From: Pseudisothecium myosuroides
Lineage: Eukaryota; Streptophyta; Bryopsida; Hypnales; Lembophyllaceae
Length of the DNA stretch: 64,000 bases
Direction of reading: 5' to 3'
NCBI GenBank assembly: GCA_951799445.1
Contig: OX637292.1
Coordinates: 15,565,296 to 15,629,295 of the forward strand
Position numbers and translations under genes: made by a program. Positions 12,691 through 24,924 of the stretch are shown one piece after another. The notes below the pieces were generated by a model. The model was not told the origin of the DNA. It was given only the letters and a program-made list of their open reading frames with translations, and searched no databases. The first letter of the stretch is position 1. Each line of letters starts with the position of its first letter.

Positions 12691-12710
12691 TTAGGGTTTA
12701 GGGTTTAGGG
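12691..12710 (-). promoter_or_regulatory. Telo-box upstream of the S1 gene
   Basis: Plus strand reads TTAGGGTTTAGGGTTTAGGG; on the gene's own strand this is CCCTAAACCCTAAACCCTAA, about 150 bp upstream of the ATG. Such telo-boxes are common in plant promoters and 5' UTRs of genes for translation and plastid expression. Function here is inferred from position and orientation. Confidence 0.6.
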
Positions 12711-12879
12711 CGCTGTTGATTGCGCAAGACAAGCTTGGACATTTCTCCTCGAAGTGCGCGTAACACTAATTTAGCAATGTCACAGTATTTGTAGTAATTT
12801 TAAAGTAGTGCAGGCTGATACGTTAACCCCTCAGTGCAGTTGCACTCCATTTGATCACGGCATGAAGAAGCGGTGAGGC

Positions 12880-13020
12880 ACTTAGGCCGGCTTTATATTG
12901 GGCTTGGGGTCGGATGGAAGGCTGGCCGGATTTGCCTTCAATCCAGCCCTCAATCCGGCCCCTTTCTCCCATCCGATCCCAGTTAATGTAAAGCCCTTGG
13001 GCTGGATTCTAGGGCCTAAT
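12880..13020. repeat. GC-rich inverted-repeat element
   Basis: Arms such as GGCTTGGGGTCGGATGGAAGG and, further on, CCATCCGATCCCAG form an inverted pair around CCGGATTTGCCTTCAATCC. Related motifs (AAGCCCTTGGGC, CCTTCAATCCGGCC) recur at 14235-14520, so this is a dispersed family. No coding content. Confidence 0.5.
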
Positions 13021-14234
13021 TTCCAATTCATGTGCTCTCAAATTTTTTCAATGCTCAATTAAAAAAATATAGCATGACTTCCTTTCTATTCCTTTCTTTC
13101 CTGTTTCAAAAAAAAAATTATTTTTTTATTTTTTCCCTTTTCCCTTTTTCTTTGTATTAAAAGAGTTTTTTTTGTGAACCTTTTATTTTATTTTCCTATT
13201 TTTTCTATTTTTTAATTTCACCTATTATATAGATAAATGCTTGAAGACCGATTGAGGGTAAATGAAAAAACTTTTTACTTCTTGTATCAAATTTTTAAGC
13301 CAACAAAGAAAAAACAAACTCCAATGACATTGAAACTAGAGTTGCAACCCTAAAATAGTCGTCATTTATCTTTATGAGAATTTCAAGAATTTCAAACAAT
13401 AAAGAGTTTTGGTCTTCTTGCTATTGGAATTTGAAAATAATCGCATGACTAAACCAAGGAAACATAGATTATATACTCCGTATTGTTTTTAATCAATTAA
13501 CTTGAAATTCTAGTTAGAGAGTGGCCTTATTGTTATACTAATTAAAATAATTAGTTAGTATTGTTTTTTGGGGGGTCATTTTTAAATAAATGAAATGAAT
13601 TCCATTGCAAAGGGTAAAAAAACAAAGCCCCAGTCACAAGTGGCCTTGGGGGAACACAACGTTAATTAATATAATTAAGTTACAATTTCGTAATGCTCGC
13701 AGATGAGATGCTTCACATAACATTATTCACCAACGCTGGGGTGTTCTTTTTTGCTCCCCCCAAACGAGGAGCCCTAGTGCTGGCCTACATATCCCAACCA
13801 CATATTATGTGTTGCCAGGTGACAAGTTTGAGCTGTCAAGTGGCTGATTTACAAATCAAGCCAATAGCTTGCGTTCTTCTTGTCAGTACTGTAACTTCAA
13901 TGAGCCAATGATATAGTCTCTAATTAAACTAAATTGCATGGCAGGTATCCAGGGAGGAATGATCCCTCCTCCAAGGGGGAAGGGATCACCCCTATTAACA
14001 ATGTTATGTAGTATTCAGCCTCTAAATACCGGTAACAAGCAGAACAATTATTTCCTTGCATAATTATCCTTTACTGAAATATTATTATATTTAACAATAT
14101 ACTGTACCTGCATCTTGCTAACTTGAGTAAGATTGGATCGACAGCAAGACTCCAGGAGGAAGTTTCTTGACAACAGAGTTCATAAGCATGTTAAAAAAAA
14201 GAAAACAAAAGACCTTGCACTAATAGATGGTGGA
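13021..14234. other. AT-rich intergenic, no gene seen
   Basis: Contains long T/A runs (13070-13220). Two short GC-rich hairpin-forming patches lie near 13735-13790 and 13940-14000 (GGGAGGAATGATCCCTCC). No frame shows codon bias or a known motif. Confidence 0.5.
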
Positions 14235-14520
14235 GATTTGTATTACCCAACTAAGGAGCCCAATCTGGCCCTAGATGGGAGTTTAGGCCACCCAAAACCT
14301 CGTCCTGATTGCTCCCTTGGGACTAGAAGGTTTGGCACCCAAACCCATGCCACCTAAGGCGACACGTAGGATGAGTTGTAGTTCCATCGGCCCCAAGTAT
14401 AAAGCCCTTGGGCCGGATTTGGAGAAATCGAGTGATCTTATTGGTTCAAACTTGGAAGAGTTCCGGCTGGCCTTCAATCCGGCCCCCAAGTATAAACCGG
14501 ACCTTATTGTCTTGTGAGTT
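14235..14520. repeat. Second copy of the GC-rich inverted-repeat family
   Basis: CCCCAAGTATAAAGCCC… near 14392 and CCGGCCCCCAAGTATAAACC near 14480 repeat the same motif in direct order. They flank CCGGATTTGGAG and CCTTCAATCCGG pieces also seen at 12880-13020. Short frames here are products of the repeat. Confidence 0.5.
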
Positions 14521-14568
14521 GTGACCATGCATTGAAAGATCGGATGCTCCACACCAACCAACCATTAA

Positions 14569-14777
14569 CCCTTAAAGGATGGGCTAGTGATCATGGAAAT
14601 CATCCCTTTGGTTATAGTAAATCACTGGCTTAAAAAATTGCAAAAGCACTCATTGGAAGTCAAACTATTGTAGAAGACCTTTCCTCTTTACAACAAAATT
14701 CTACGGATGAATAGTTGCACTTTTGGATTCTCTGTCATCCATTAGATAAAAAAAACATCCTTGATGGCGTTTAAGGG
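14569..14777. mobile_element. TTAA-flanked nonautonomous element (209 bp)
   Basis: Begins CCCTTAAAGGATGGGC and ends GCGTTTAAGGG, with TTAA at 14565-14568 and 14778-14781. Confidence 0.6.
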
Positions 14778-14781
14778 TTAA

Positions 14782-16139
14782 AATTCTTCTCCTTCTGCTT
14801 ACACCTCTCACTACCCTCCCCGTCTTCTACTAAGGCCGTAGTCAAAGATGGCCACGTTAGCATAAGTGTAAAAGTGCCCACTTCAAAAGCCCTGCATTGC
14901 CAAGCAAATGTGGGAGTGCCAAGAAGAACATCACAACTTGTATCAAAAAGAGGTATTGGTGTGGAGTCGTCCTTCTCTTGACAAGCATAGCAAGCCTAGA
15001 GTGGCGTTACCAAAGCCGTTGGCAAGGTCTAGTGGCGATGTACTTAGTGATATAACATCCAAAATCTGGACAAAAAACAAAGAGGTTCTAGGGGCTTTTT
15101 CTTACCATAGATTTTCTCATTCATCCAAACCAATGCTTGATGTTTTCCTTTTTAACTTTATACATAATGAATTTGATGAAATTGAGGTGAATAATATATA
15201 TTTATAAAGTTATAAGCAAAAAAATGCAAAAATTCAAGAAAGTATTTCAGCATTGAGGCCTTAATGTATGTAAATGCATTGTCCTAATTTTCATACAAGA
15301 ATTTTTCACCCTTAATAATAAGAATAATAGAGTACATTGGTATAGTGTAACATTTTTGAATTAGCTAAAAGACCAATCTTTTGGAAAGACCGTGATATTG
15401 AAGTTTAGTGTATATATATATATAATGGAATTTTAGACATGGAGGATTTTTTAGGTTTAGTCTTTGAAGATTAAAATATAGACCAAACTCTAATAGAGAA
15501 GAGGTGTTTAAGCACCAAGGAATAGTGGTGCCTAAGGCCTATATGGGCACTAAGCTAGTGTCAATGTGGGCCTTTAGCACAATACTCTCATACTACTCCT
15601 CAATGCTCAAATACCTTTTTATAGGGGTGACAATGCCCAAATTTTGTAAAATAGATATTTCTTTAATATAATTAGATTTTCTATTTTTCCCTCACATGGT
15701 AACTAATTTCATACATTTGAGCATAGTTGTACAATTACGTTGCCAAAATCTAGTTAAATGATATAGAGATATATATCTATCTTACAAAATTGTCATACAA
15801 CACTTTACATTGAAATCTCTGTAGAAGGAATTGTGAATGTTTTTTAGAAATGCTCATTGAAGGGAAGATGTGTGTATGAATGTTTCCTACATATCTCCAC
15901 AATTGAATTTTAAAATCCACCCCCAATGCTTTTCAGTGAATTATCATGTAAAACCATGAAAATTGACTTTAAAAATTTACAAAAAATGGAGTTTTGATTT
16001 TTGAAACTGAAATTTGGTATGCTTGATTGGGATTGCATAAAGATGGAATGATAATTATACTTACCAAAATACTCCACATTATACAAAAAAATTGAATGGC
16101 TCAAATAGGCAATTTGTAAGATTATTGTACCCGACTGTA
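14782..16139. other. AT-rich intergenic, no gene seen
   Basis: No convincing gene. A short (TA)n run lies at about 15412-15424. The 99-codon frame at 14908-15207 has no recognised motif. The flank next to the palindrome is unique sequence. Confidence 0.45.
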
Positions 16140-17543
16140 CAGTAAGGTCTCCTTCATTTACGAATTTTTGAAATCGCAGGGAAGGGAATTTCAGATCTGC
16201 CAACTTTGACAGCCTCCCGAGGGCTCAAAAATGGGTCTTTGACCCTGAAATTTTTACCACAATTTCATCTTTAAGTTAATTATATGTGTGACAAATTTCA
16301 AGGCCAAATGATTTACACAAAGAAAGATATTCAAAATCTCCCAACATGTGTAGCCGTGAAAAAAATTTCACTACTGCCAGCTTTGACACCCTCCCAAGGA
16401 CTGAATTTTTTTTCTTTTTCTATGAAATTTTTGTCATAGGACCAAATATATGTTGATTACATGTGTGAAAAATTTCAAGTCCAAAAGACCCCCACAAAAA
16501 TAGATATTCAAAATCTCCCAACATGTATATTTGTGAAACAATTTCACTACTACCAACTTTGACAATATCCCAAGGGTTGAAAAATTGTTTATTTACCATG
16601 AAATTTTTATGGTGAAATCATATCTATGTTAATAACATGTGTGCCAAATTTCAAGTTCAAAAGATTCACACAAAAAAATATGCCAACCCTACCAACATGT
16701 GTAGTTTTAAGAAAAAAAAATTCAGTCCTTGGGATAGTGTAATTTTTTAGGTTAAAACTTTCACATGGATGTAGAAAGTCTTTCTAACAACTACACATGT
16801 TGGTAGAATTAGAAAATCTTTTTTTTCGGTAAATCTTTTGACCTTGAAATTTGGCATACATTTTATCAATATAAAGATGATCTCATGCCAAAAATTTCAT
16901 AGTAAAATGTGTTTTTTTCAGCCCTTGGGATAGTGTCAAAGTTGGTAGTAGTGAAATTTTTCTCACAACTACACATGTTGGTAGAATTGGCATATTTTTT
17001 TTTGTGTGAATCTTTTGAACTTGAAATTTGGCACACATGTTATTAACATAGAGATGATTTCATCATAAAAATTTCATGGTAAATAAAAAAAATTTCAACC
17101 CTTGGAGTAGTGTCAAAGTTGTAAAGTTGGTAGTAGTGAAATTGTTTTAAAAATATACATGTTGGGAGATTTTGAATATCTATTTTTGTGGGGGTCTTTT
17201 GGACTTGAAGTTTTTCACACATGTAATCAACATATATTTGGTCCTATGACAAAAATTTCATAGAAAAAGAAAAAAAATTCAGTCCTTGGGAGGGTGTCAA
17301 AGCTGGCAGTAGTGAAATTTTTTTCACGACTACACATGTTGGGAGATTTTGAATATCTTTCTTTGTGTAAATCATTTGGCCTTGAAATTTGTCACACATA
17401 TAATTAACTTAAAGATGAAGTTGTGGTAAAAATTTCAGGGTCAAAGACCCATTTTTGAGCCCTCGGGAGGCTGTCAAAGTTGGCAGATCTGAAATTCCCT
17501 TCCCTGCGATTTCAAAAATTCGTAAATGAAGGAGACCTTACTG
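16140..17543. mobile_element. 1.4 kb near-perfect palindrome (hairpin element) with Tc1-like ends
   Basis: The whole element is an inverted repeat centred near 16842. The left end CAGTAAGGTCTCCTTCATTT is mirrored at the right end, and TA lies directly outside on both sides (16138-16139, 17544-17545). Arms of about 700 bp match with few differences. Each arm is itself built from about three degenerate units, each carrying CAACTTTGACA, a 'CCC(A/G)AGG' turn, 'AAATTTCAAG' and 'ACATGTGTAG' motifs. No coding frame. The termini match those of the Tc1-like element at 7041-8982 for about 25 bp, so that transposase family probably moved it. Confidence 0.92.
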
Positions 17544-17545
17544 TA

Positions 17546-18084
17546 CAATGGCAGTTTGGAAACAAGCTGTGATTCTCTTTCTTCCGTAGCTCCAACTATT
17601 CTCGTGGAGCCTAGCAGGTGAGGGGACCGTGCTACAGACCAACAGTCTCAGAGTGTAAGAAAGCTCTAGAAGCGACACTGCACGAAACCAAAGGAGGAGC
17701 CTATCCTGCAATTCTTACAGCCCTCGTGTGTCTTCCCACTGATACTGAAACCTACAGATAATTTAGAAACAATCATATTCAAGTGGTAATCTCTGAACTT
17801 ACAGAAATGCTGCAGCCTAGATCGACTCTTTTTCATGCCCCACTAACCCTACGCAGGGTGCCGTGTATAGCTCAACTGAGGTGTGTACTCCTAAGTGTAG
17901 AGGCTGGTACCTAGGAAGGCTGAACTGATCCACGAGAATTCCTCCCCTGTACCAAAAGGAGAAGTGGAAATCCTTGAGAAAGGTATTTCTTCTCGCAACA
18001 ATTTAGCGTCCACTTGGAGAACCTGTAGGGATGTTGATCTAGCTATGGGATTCCACGTGATGTAGATATTAAACAGGAAAGGTT
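17546..18084. other. 3' flank of the THP1 gene
   Basis: Moderate GC compared with the surrounding repeats. Probably includes the THP1 3' UTR, since the gene runs leftward. No other feature is seen. Confidence 0.45.
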
Positions 18085-21000
18085 TTATTGGACCATTGCA
18101 GTAAGAGCTGGAAATGGATCTTGCTTGCTAAGAACCACCACCTTACTCTTGTGTGAAAAATATCCCTTGATGTAGTTTCGATAAATGAGAATTGCCATAA
18201 TGCACTCAACCTGAAACAAACCAGATTTACCAACTCAGAATACAGGTCGTGTGGCGAAACATACGAGTTTCTGTACCTTTTTTGTTAACAAAATGTAGAC
18301 AATCAAATTAAAAAATAGTGTCTGAATCATTTCTTAAAAGTTGTCAACATTACCTCATCAATATCCATCTCAATATTGAGCCACTTAAGTGCTTTCAAAA
18401 CACAATCCATTTTAACTTGGTGTGCCCTTCCAGGATCCTTTTGCTTTTGTATGTTATGTCTGCAAAAACAGAGCGCTCAATAAAATAGCAGAAGAAATCG
18501 CAAATGAAGACTTAGATTACTAAATCCTAGACGAAAAGATCAATCATTCGGTATGAAACTCATTCCAATGAAGGTTAACAATGCATGAAGTGAAAATTCA
18601 ACAACTTACATCTTTCTCATCAACCTCCGGTAACATTGAAGTTCAAGTTTCTCAAGCACTAGATATACTCCTGATCGCAGAAATCTAAAAGAACACAAAT
18701 GTCAAGACATGTAAGCACCACCACATACAATATCGCCTGAAATAACTTCTAAAGTCAAAGATTACGGCTTCTCAACTCGAGATGCACTATGCTCAAACAA
18801 AAGTGTATAGTGCTCAGTATTAACCATATCTTGACACTCGGAAAAATAACCAATTTGCACCAGAATTGAGTGTCTAGTCAAGTGATTGGAGGGCCAAAGA
18901 GTACATACTGATCTTCGTGTGTTTGGAGAGCTTGCCGCAGCAACCTAATATCCCCAGTACGGAGGGCCTGAATTACATCTTTGTACTGATTCCAAAGGCA
19001 ACGTGTAAAAAATAATCAGAAAGATATGAAAAGTTCATAGAAACTTCGGCACTAGCAAAACCTATCAAAAGAAGCAATAACAGCTTCAAAAGAAGATGGC
19101 AGCCTGTGTTCAGCTCCAAGAAGCAATAACAATTTCAAGTTAGTTGCTCACATACCTCTAGCAAACCATACCGCTCAAGCAACGACTTGGATGGCATCAC
19201 ACCTAGTGAGAGCTTCACAGGAATCAAATACTTTAACACCATCCTGTAAAATGACAATGCTGCTTCCCAAATCAGAATTCCAAAATAAACCTAATCATTC
19301 AGAAAAGCTGACTCAGAAACGCTGCAAGTCAAATGATGACTTCTACGGGAACAACAGACGAATTCTGTTTCAATACAGTTCCATACTAGGGGCTTGTCTG
19401 TTGATTTACATATGCATTAAAGCGAGGCCTTCCAATCGTTTACATGAATATCACTCTCACCTGATATTATTTCTCTTTAAAGGGTCACAATGTACCAGAG
19501 CATACATGAGTTTCTGATCAGCCTGCGTTGGAAACAAAAATTGTCAACAATTGACTCATCGAGATATACAAGACACGACTGACAAGATGCCGAATTCCAC
19601 AAGACTAATCACAATCAACAGTCCCATAACTTCGAGCCAGTAAATGTTGGCAACAAAATGTGAACTAAAAACGAATTAAAAAGCAAATAACACAACCTGA
19701 CGAGGCAGACAGAAAGAAGGAAAATAAGGAGCTTACAAGCACAAATTGGTCATTGAAGACCTCCAAGCGCCCAGTGTAATACATGTAAGTTACCTGGAAA
19801 ATTAAAAGCACTTCACATAAATTAGTTGCAGCAATATAACAAGACAAAAGCTCTTAACTTCATCCGAATTATTATCTCTTCAGAAATGTTTGGAACAGGA
19901 AAATCAGTTCACAACGAAGTCACCAAACGGTTGAGAGGCTATTTCACTTCTCTAATATTTTCTAAATGCTCCAGTTGGCCTACGAATTAGAAGTCTCACC
20001 CGATCACGAACAGGAAATTCCTCGAAGTCAAAAACACGCGCAGTCTCAATGCTCCGAATGACGCTTCTGCACAAGTGTACTGTTCCGAGCTGCATCGATC
20101 ACAGAAAACACACTCTTTAGGATCTCTTGAAAGGCAAAAGGAAACCTTTGGATTAGGAAATGTGACATCTCCAAGCATGAATACAGTAGAACCTCTCTTA
20201 GTGCATAGTGTTGGGACTATGCACTAAGAGAGGTTTATGCATTAGGAGAGGTGCAGTAATGTTCACTGCCTAACGTGGCTTCTAACTACAGGGCCTCCAA
20301 CTACAAGCCTTCCAACCACAAGGCCTCCAACCACTGTTCAGCAATAAAGGCTTCAAAGTACAATCTCTCTTAGTGCATATTATGCACTACCAGAGTATGC
20401 ACTAAGAGAGGTTCTACTGTACAAGCAAAATAGAAACCCACATATCTCCACAAGATAATCGCCAAAAAGGTGTATTGAAAACCCAACAGTAGCGTCATAT
20501 ATGAGGGCTTGATGTTTTTAACTATACCTTGAAGTAGATCTTAAAAAGCTGGCAAGTCACGTACAAGGCACCCACCCTTTTGGGCCCTTTACCCTGCAAT
20601 GAAGAGACAAGAGAACACTTACTTGCAAGAGCAGAAAAAATCCACTGTCTAGTACTAGAAAAATTTAAAACTCTGCAACATTCAATTTAATCCACGTCTC
20701 AAGGTTAAACAACATACCGCCAGTGCTCCAAAGACTTTCATCAAGAACGAGCCAGCTCCTTTCAGCTTGTCTGGAATCTTCCCATTGGCTGTCATCTCCT
20801 TATCAGCCTGAAAAGCATTAAATAGCGAATATCACTCCAAGGCCTTGAAGGCAATACACATGACTAACGAGAAAGAAGGACCACTTCAGTGAGAGCCGCT
20901 GTGCTAACAAGGAATCACCAGAAATGATTGAATCAATCCAATTTAACTGCGCTAAATGGCTGCTTGCATCTAAGCTTGGACAAGTGACCCAACCATCTCT

Positions 21001-22457
21001 GCAATAGTCCGAAGCTCGTAGGCAATGCTGTGCAGAGCTTTCATGGCCCAAGCCGACTCCCAATTACGAAATTCCTGAAGAAAAGCACTGTGAAAGGCCA
21101 CTATTAAAAGAAATACAACATAAAGAAAAAGCTCATCCTGAAGACAAGACAGATGGGAGGACTAAGAGGGCTTAGAGCAACCAGACTACAGCCTTGACCT
21201 AGCAAAACACATACTTCAGCAAAAAAGAATCAAGATTTAAAAATTGAATGCGAACTTCATCGAATGTAATCATCTAGAGCACATACTTGGCGGATTTTTC
21301 TAAAGCGTTGTAGGAGTCAACGAAACGTCGATGGGCAAAACATTGCATGCATCGCATGTGCTGCCCAAGCATCTCCCCTAACGGAGCCGCGTTCTCCAGC
21401 TGTCTCGACAACCTGTTTACATCCTGGCCCTAGACAAAATTCACAAGTAATAAAATATGTCAAGTGCACAATCAACATCAGTCATGTAAATTCACAATCA
21501 GTTGCTAAGCAAACAATCTCCGAGAAAATCTATCAACAAAATGATTCATCCACAGTTATCGTAAACAATATGACGATCGAATTTTAAAGAGTAAGCTGCA
21601 GATAGGAAACTCTCTCTACTGAATGTTTTCAGATACTGAAGTAAGCATAACGACTGGAGCTAAAACTCTTTCAGCTATAATGCATTACATTAACTTGATA
21701 ACAGCGCTTCATCTCTAAACGCATTACTTAGACAAAATTCGTGTCGTCTTCAGCTAGGAACAGAATCGGACCCAGTCCAAGCCATTAAATTCAACAGCAT
21801 ATTTGCAAGATAGCTCTGGTCGAAGCGACAAGCTTGACATCCCGCACATTGATTTGTGCAAATTCATTTTCATTCATTTTATCTCGTTCCATGTCGACTT
21901 TACACTAGTCTAAGAAACAAAAACGAATGAAGAGGTGGCGATTACTTGGCATCCGAAAAATATTTGAGGTGGATTCGACTCTCGTTAGCTCGAATGCAGC
22001 GAAGGATTCCATAAATACGACAGATTATTTTAAGCTGGTTATCCAACCTTTCGTAGCAAGTGGTGTTGATTCAAATTCTGGAATTATCACTTCAACTCAG
22101 AGACCGTGCTGCACAGACACGAGAACTGACTAAACCAATACAAGCACGTACTCAACAACTCTTAAAATATTACCCATAGACTTTGTTCCATCCATACAGA
22201 TTGACACTCCATAGCATTTTCGTAAGCCACGACCTAATCCTGCATCCACTCACTCCAGACCTAAATAATAGCGTTAAGTAACGCCATTAGATTACCTTGT
22301 TTTGATCAAGCCCTGTGGCGACGACATTACAATACGCACCCCGCGAGACAGAGAGCAAGGACGCGAGCTGAGAGCCGTTCTGCGCATTCAAAGCGTCCGC
22401 CACCGAAGAAACGTAGTCTCCCAACCTCCGACTCCCATCGTGACCTCCATACGCCAT
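18085..22457 (-). CDS. THP1: THP1/PCID2-like PCI-domain subunit of the TREX-2 mRNA export complex
   Basis: Thirteen minus-strand exons join in frame: 22457-22296, 21429-21287, 21087-20994, 20807-20718, 20593-20528, 20089-20000, 19793-19737, 19522-19461, 19243-19156, 18985-18909, 18684-18610, 18459-18354 and 18210-18085. The result is 1236 nt, 411 aa, close to the 413 aa of Arabidopsis THP1. Hallmarks in order: FLQEFRNWESAWAMKAL, GSFLMKVFGALAGKGPKRVG, ALYVTCQLFKIYFK, YMYYTGRLEVFN, LKYLIPVKLSLG, LRTGDIRLLRQAL, LEKLELQCYRRL and SHKSKVVVLSKQDPFP. The N-terminal half is helical-repeat; the C-terminal half is the PCI winged helix. The family links transcription to mRNA export at nuclear pores. Every junction keeps phase, and no stop or lesion is present, so the gene looks intact. 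The intron between the fifth and sixth exons (20090-20527) holds a pogo-type MITE. Confidence 0.96.
20184..20419. mobile_element. Pogo/Lemi-type MITE in a THP1 intron (236 bp)
   Basis: Inverted ends CAGTAGAACCTCTCTTAGTG / …TAAGAGAGGTTCTACTG with TA on both sides (20182-20183, 20420-20421). The CAGTAGAACCTCT terminus is typical of plant pogo-like elements. Relatives lie at 26775-26959, 38032-38220 and 52265-52717. An internal inverted copy of the end lies close to the left end, at 20216-20233. Confidence 0.85.
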
Positions 22458-24345
22458 TGCTACTCCGGCGGGATTCACAAGCAAAATACTAATGCCGGTT
22501 CTGAAAATGAATTTGACACGGTTCCGGGACCGAGCTCGTCAAAGCCATGAAGTATTCTGCGAAAATTTCAACGCCGATCTTGACGACCGAGGCAATCCTC
22601 CATAGCTTGAAATTGCGCTGCAATTAGGGTTCAACGCACATACGCTTCCGAGAGCGTTTGGATGAATGTGATCGATATGGATGAACGTGGTCCATGTGGA
22701 TGAATGTCTCTAGATGCATGAAAGTCATCCATCGTTACACTCAACTCTCTCCGATTGCACATTCTGATAAGCATATCCTGGGGATGTGTCGTATTGAGTA
22801 CACATCTGATTAGATCACTTCCACGTGTCAGTTTGTGAATGAGAGGGCATCCAAAAGTCAATTTATCCCCTCAAGATAGGTGTGAATGGGTAAATGATTC
22901 AATCATTAATAATCTCTTATAGATAAGGAAGCAGTCCAAATTGTGAGAATGTACGGAAAGTGTTGCAATCCCAATTTCAAATTGGAGAATATCTTTTAAA
23001 ATTTTAACTTTTATGACTTACTTTTTTTTAAAACTAGCATATTGAAATTTTTCTATTATGAATATGGCATCTCAATGAATATACTATATTATTGTTTGAG
23101 AAACACCAGCCAGAAGCTACTAAGAAGTTGAAGGTTGATTGGGAGAGAAATAAAATGAAGATGATGGGTCAACTTAGGTAAGTTTGTTGTATATTGATAC
23201 AATTGTATATACAAATATATACACATGTATGGATGTGGATGTATAGGAATATTTCTATTTTTGCAAATACAAACATGTATACATATAGATGCGGATATAA
23301 TTGTTGATATGGGTGCTAATTATCCCACATCTTTTGGTGACAAAGTGAATTGATACTAGTATTTGACCCTCTAGACATTTATAAAATAAAATTACAAAGT
23401 TAGATAAGGGTATGAAGTTTTGGCACTAAGATATATTAAATACAAATATCCAAAACTCCATTTTGGGTACATCATTTTTTGTGCTCTTCAATGTTATACA
23501 TAATAATTTAATGAAGTGTACGTAATGGAACTTAATCTAAAAGAGACAACAAGGACCCAAGTGGTCCAATTGATGAATAGAAAATCTTGTTGGAGATGGA
23601 GAACAATTGTTTTAGATTCAATTTTTTTGAATTCATTGAGAAGAGCAGTGTGTAGGTGTGGGCATCCTAAACTCGATGAATGATGATAGCAATATTTTTA
23701 GAGAAAGGTTGATTTCAAAACATAAATTAACATGTAGTCTATTTCAGCAATTTGTGCTCCTTTTCTAGACCTAAATTTAAGTCATAAAAATGATCATTTT
23801 TGAATTTGAGACTAAGTATTGGCATAAAGTTTAGCAAGTATAGTTTCTACAACAATTTAGAATTTGAAAAATCCCTAAATTTGAATATTTTATTGCAATT
23901 TGAACTTTGAACCTATTACCACAAAATGATGGTTTCTTAATTTAAAAATGACATTGTAAATTTTTTGCACCATGGCATTTTATACTATGATATATGCCTA
24001 TGGAGAAATTTCTAGATTTTTTAAACATATTTTGTATTCGATATGAATTTTTTTACTTTTTATTCAATAATTCACAATAATTCCAAATTTATACAAAAAG
24101 ATATTAAAAAAAAATTGACTTATAGAAGACATATAATCACATCTCTTAAAAAATAACTACAATGTACAATTCATTCATAAATAATTGTAAAATAGGAACA
24201 TATAGAGAGGAACTTTAAAGTTTGAAAAAACCTATGACTATTTATTCACAGTTAATATTGGATGTAAGAGAGCAGCACAATTGAATGGCTTGAATACACT
24301 ACCTTACCCATCTATTATGGTCGTCATTTCATGCCAAATAATTAA
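22458..24345. repeat. THP1 promoter, then AT-rich sequence with a dispersed repeat (family J)
   Basis: 22458-22650 is the likely THP1 leader and promoter; it carries one TTAGGGTT motif near 22625. Beyond that no gene is seen. Bases about 23740-24060 match about 51000-51330 in the same direction, with shared blocks such as ATAAAAATGAT, ATATTTTAT(T/A)GCAAT and TGATATGAATTTT. This marks a dispersed element whose left end is lost here. Confidence 0.5.
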
Positions 24346-24349
24346 TTAG

Positions 24350-24924
24350 CCCCTTAAGGACCACAAGTGCAGATTTTGAACAATGAATGAACGAAAACAC
24401 ATCCCAAACTCACATAAATGCACTTTTTCATCCATCAATTTTTTTTTGAAGATTCTTGTATTTCTTAGTTCTTTAACATTTCTATAGTGTAGATTATGAA
24501 GATTTTGCTTTGCAAGTATTCTATAATTCAAAGGGTATTGGTAAGTGTAGCCTCAAAAAGTAACTTTTTTAATTCAAAAAATGACCCTTAAAAAATGACT
24601 TGAATAAAAAATAAAAAATAAAAATCTTCAAAAATCCCTGTGATGAGAACTTAACATTTTGAACTTATAGAAAAAAAATTCTTATAAAAATCATAAATAT
24701 TCAATCTACAATTGATTTTAGAAGGAACTTTTAATTTCTGGCTTCAAATTTTATTGTAAAATATTGGTTTGCCTATTTGTTGATCTAATCATATGGATGT
24801 GATCTATAAATTATATATTAAAACTATTATTTGACAATCATCATTAAAATATTATTTTAAGGTGCATTTTATAATAGATCTTCACAATTTTGGAAATTCG
24901 GATGACCCCTTGGTCGTTTAGGGG
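24350..24924. mobile_element. TTAA-type element, family G (575 bp)
   Basis: Starts CCCCTTAAGGACCAC after TTAG and ends CTTGGTCGTTTAGGGG before TTAT (both slightly decayed TTAA). The interior matches the elements at 25536-26123 and 48919-49474. Confidence 0.6.

Noticed and set aside
16140..17543. CRISPR-like or satellite array because of repeated short motifs
   Set aside because: The repeats are degenerate, arranged as an inverted pair around one centre and bounded by transposon termini with TA duplications.
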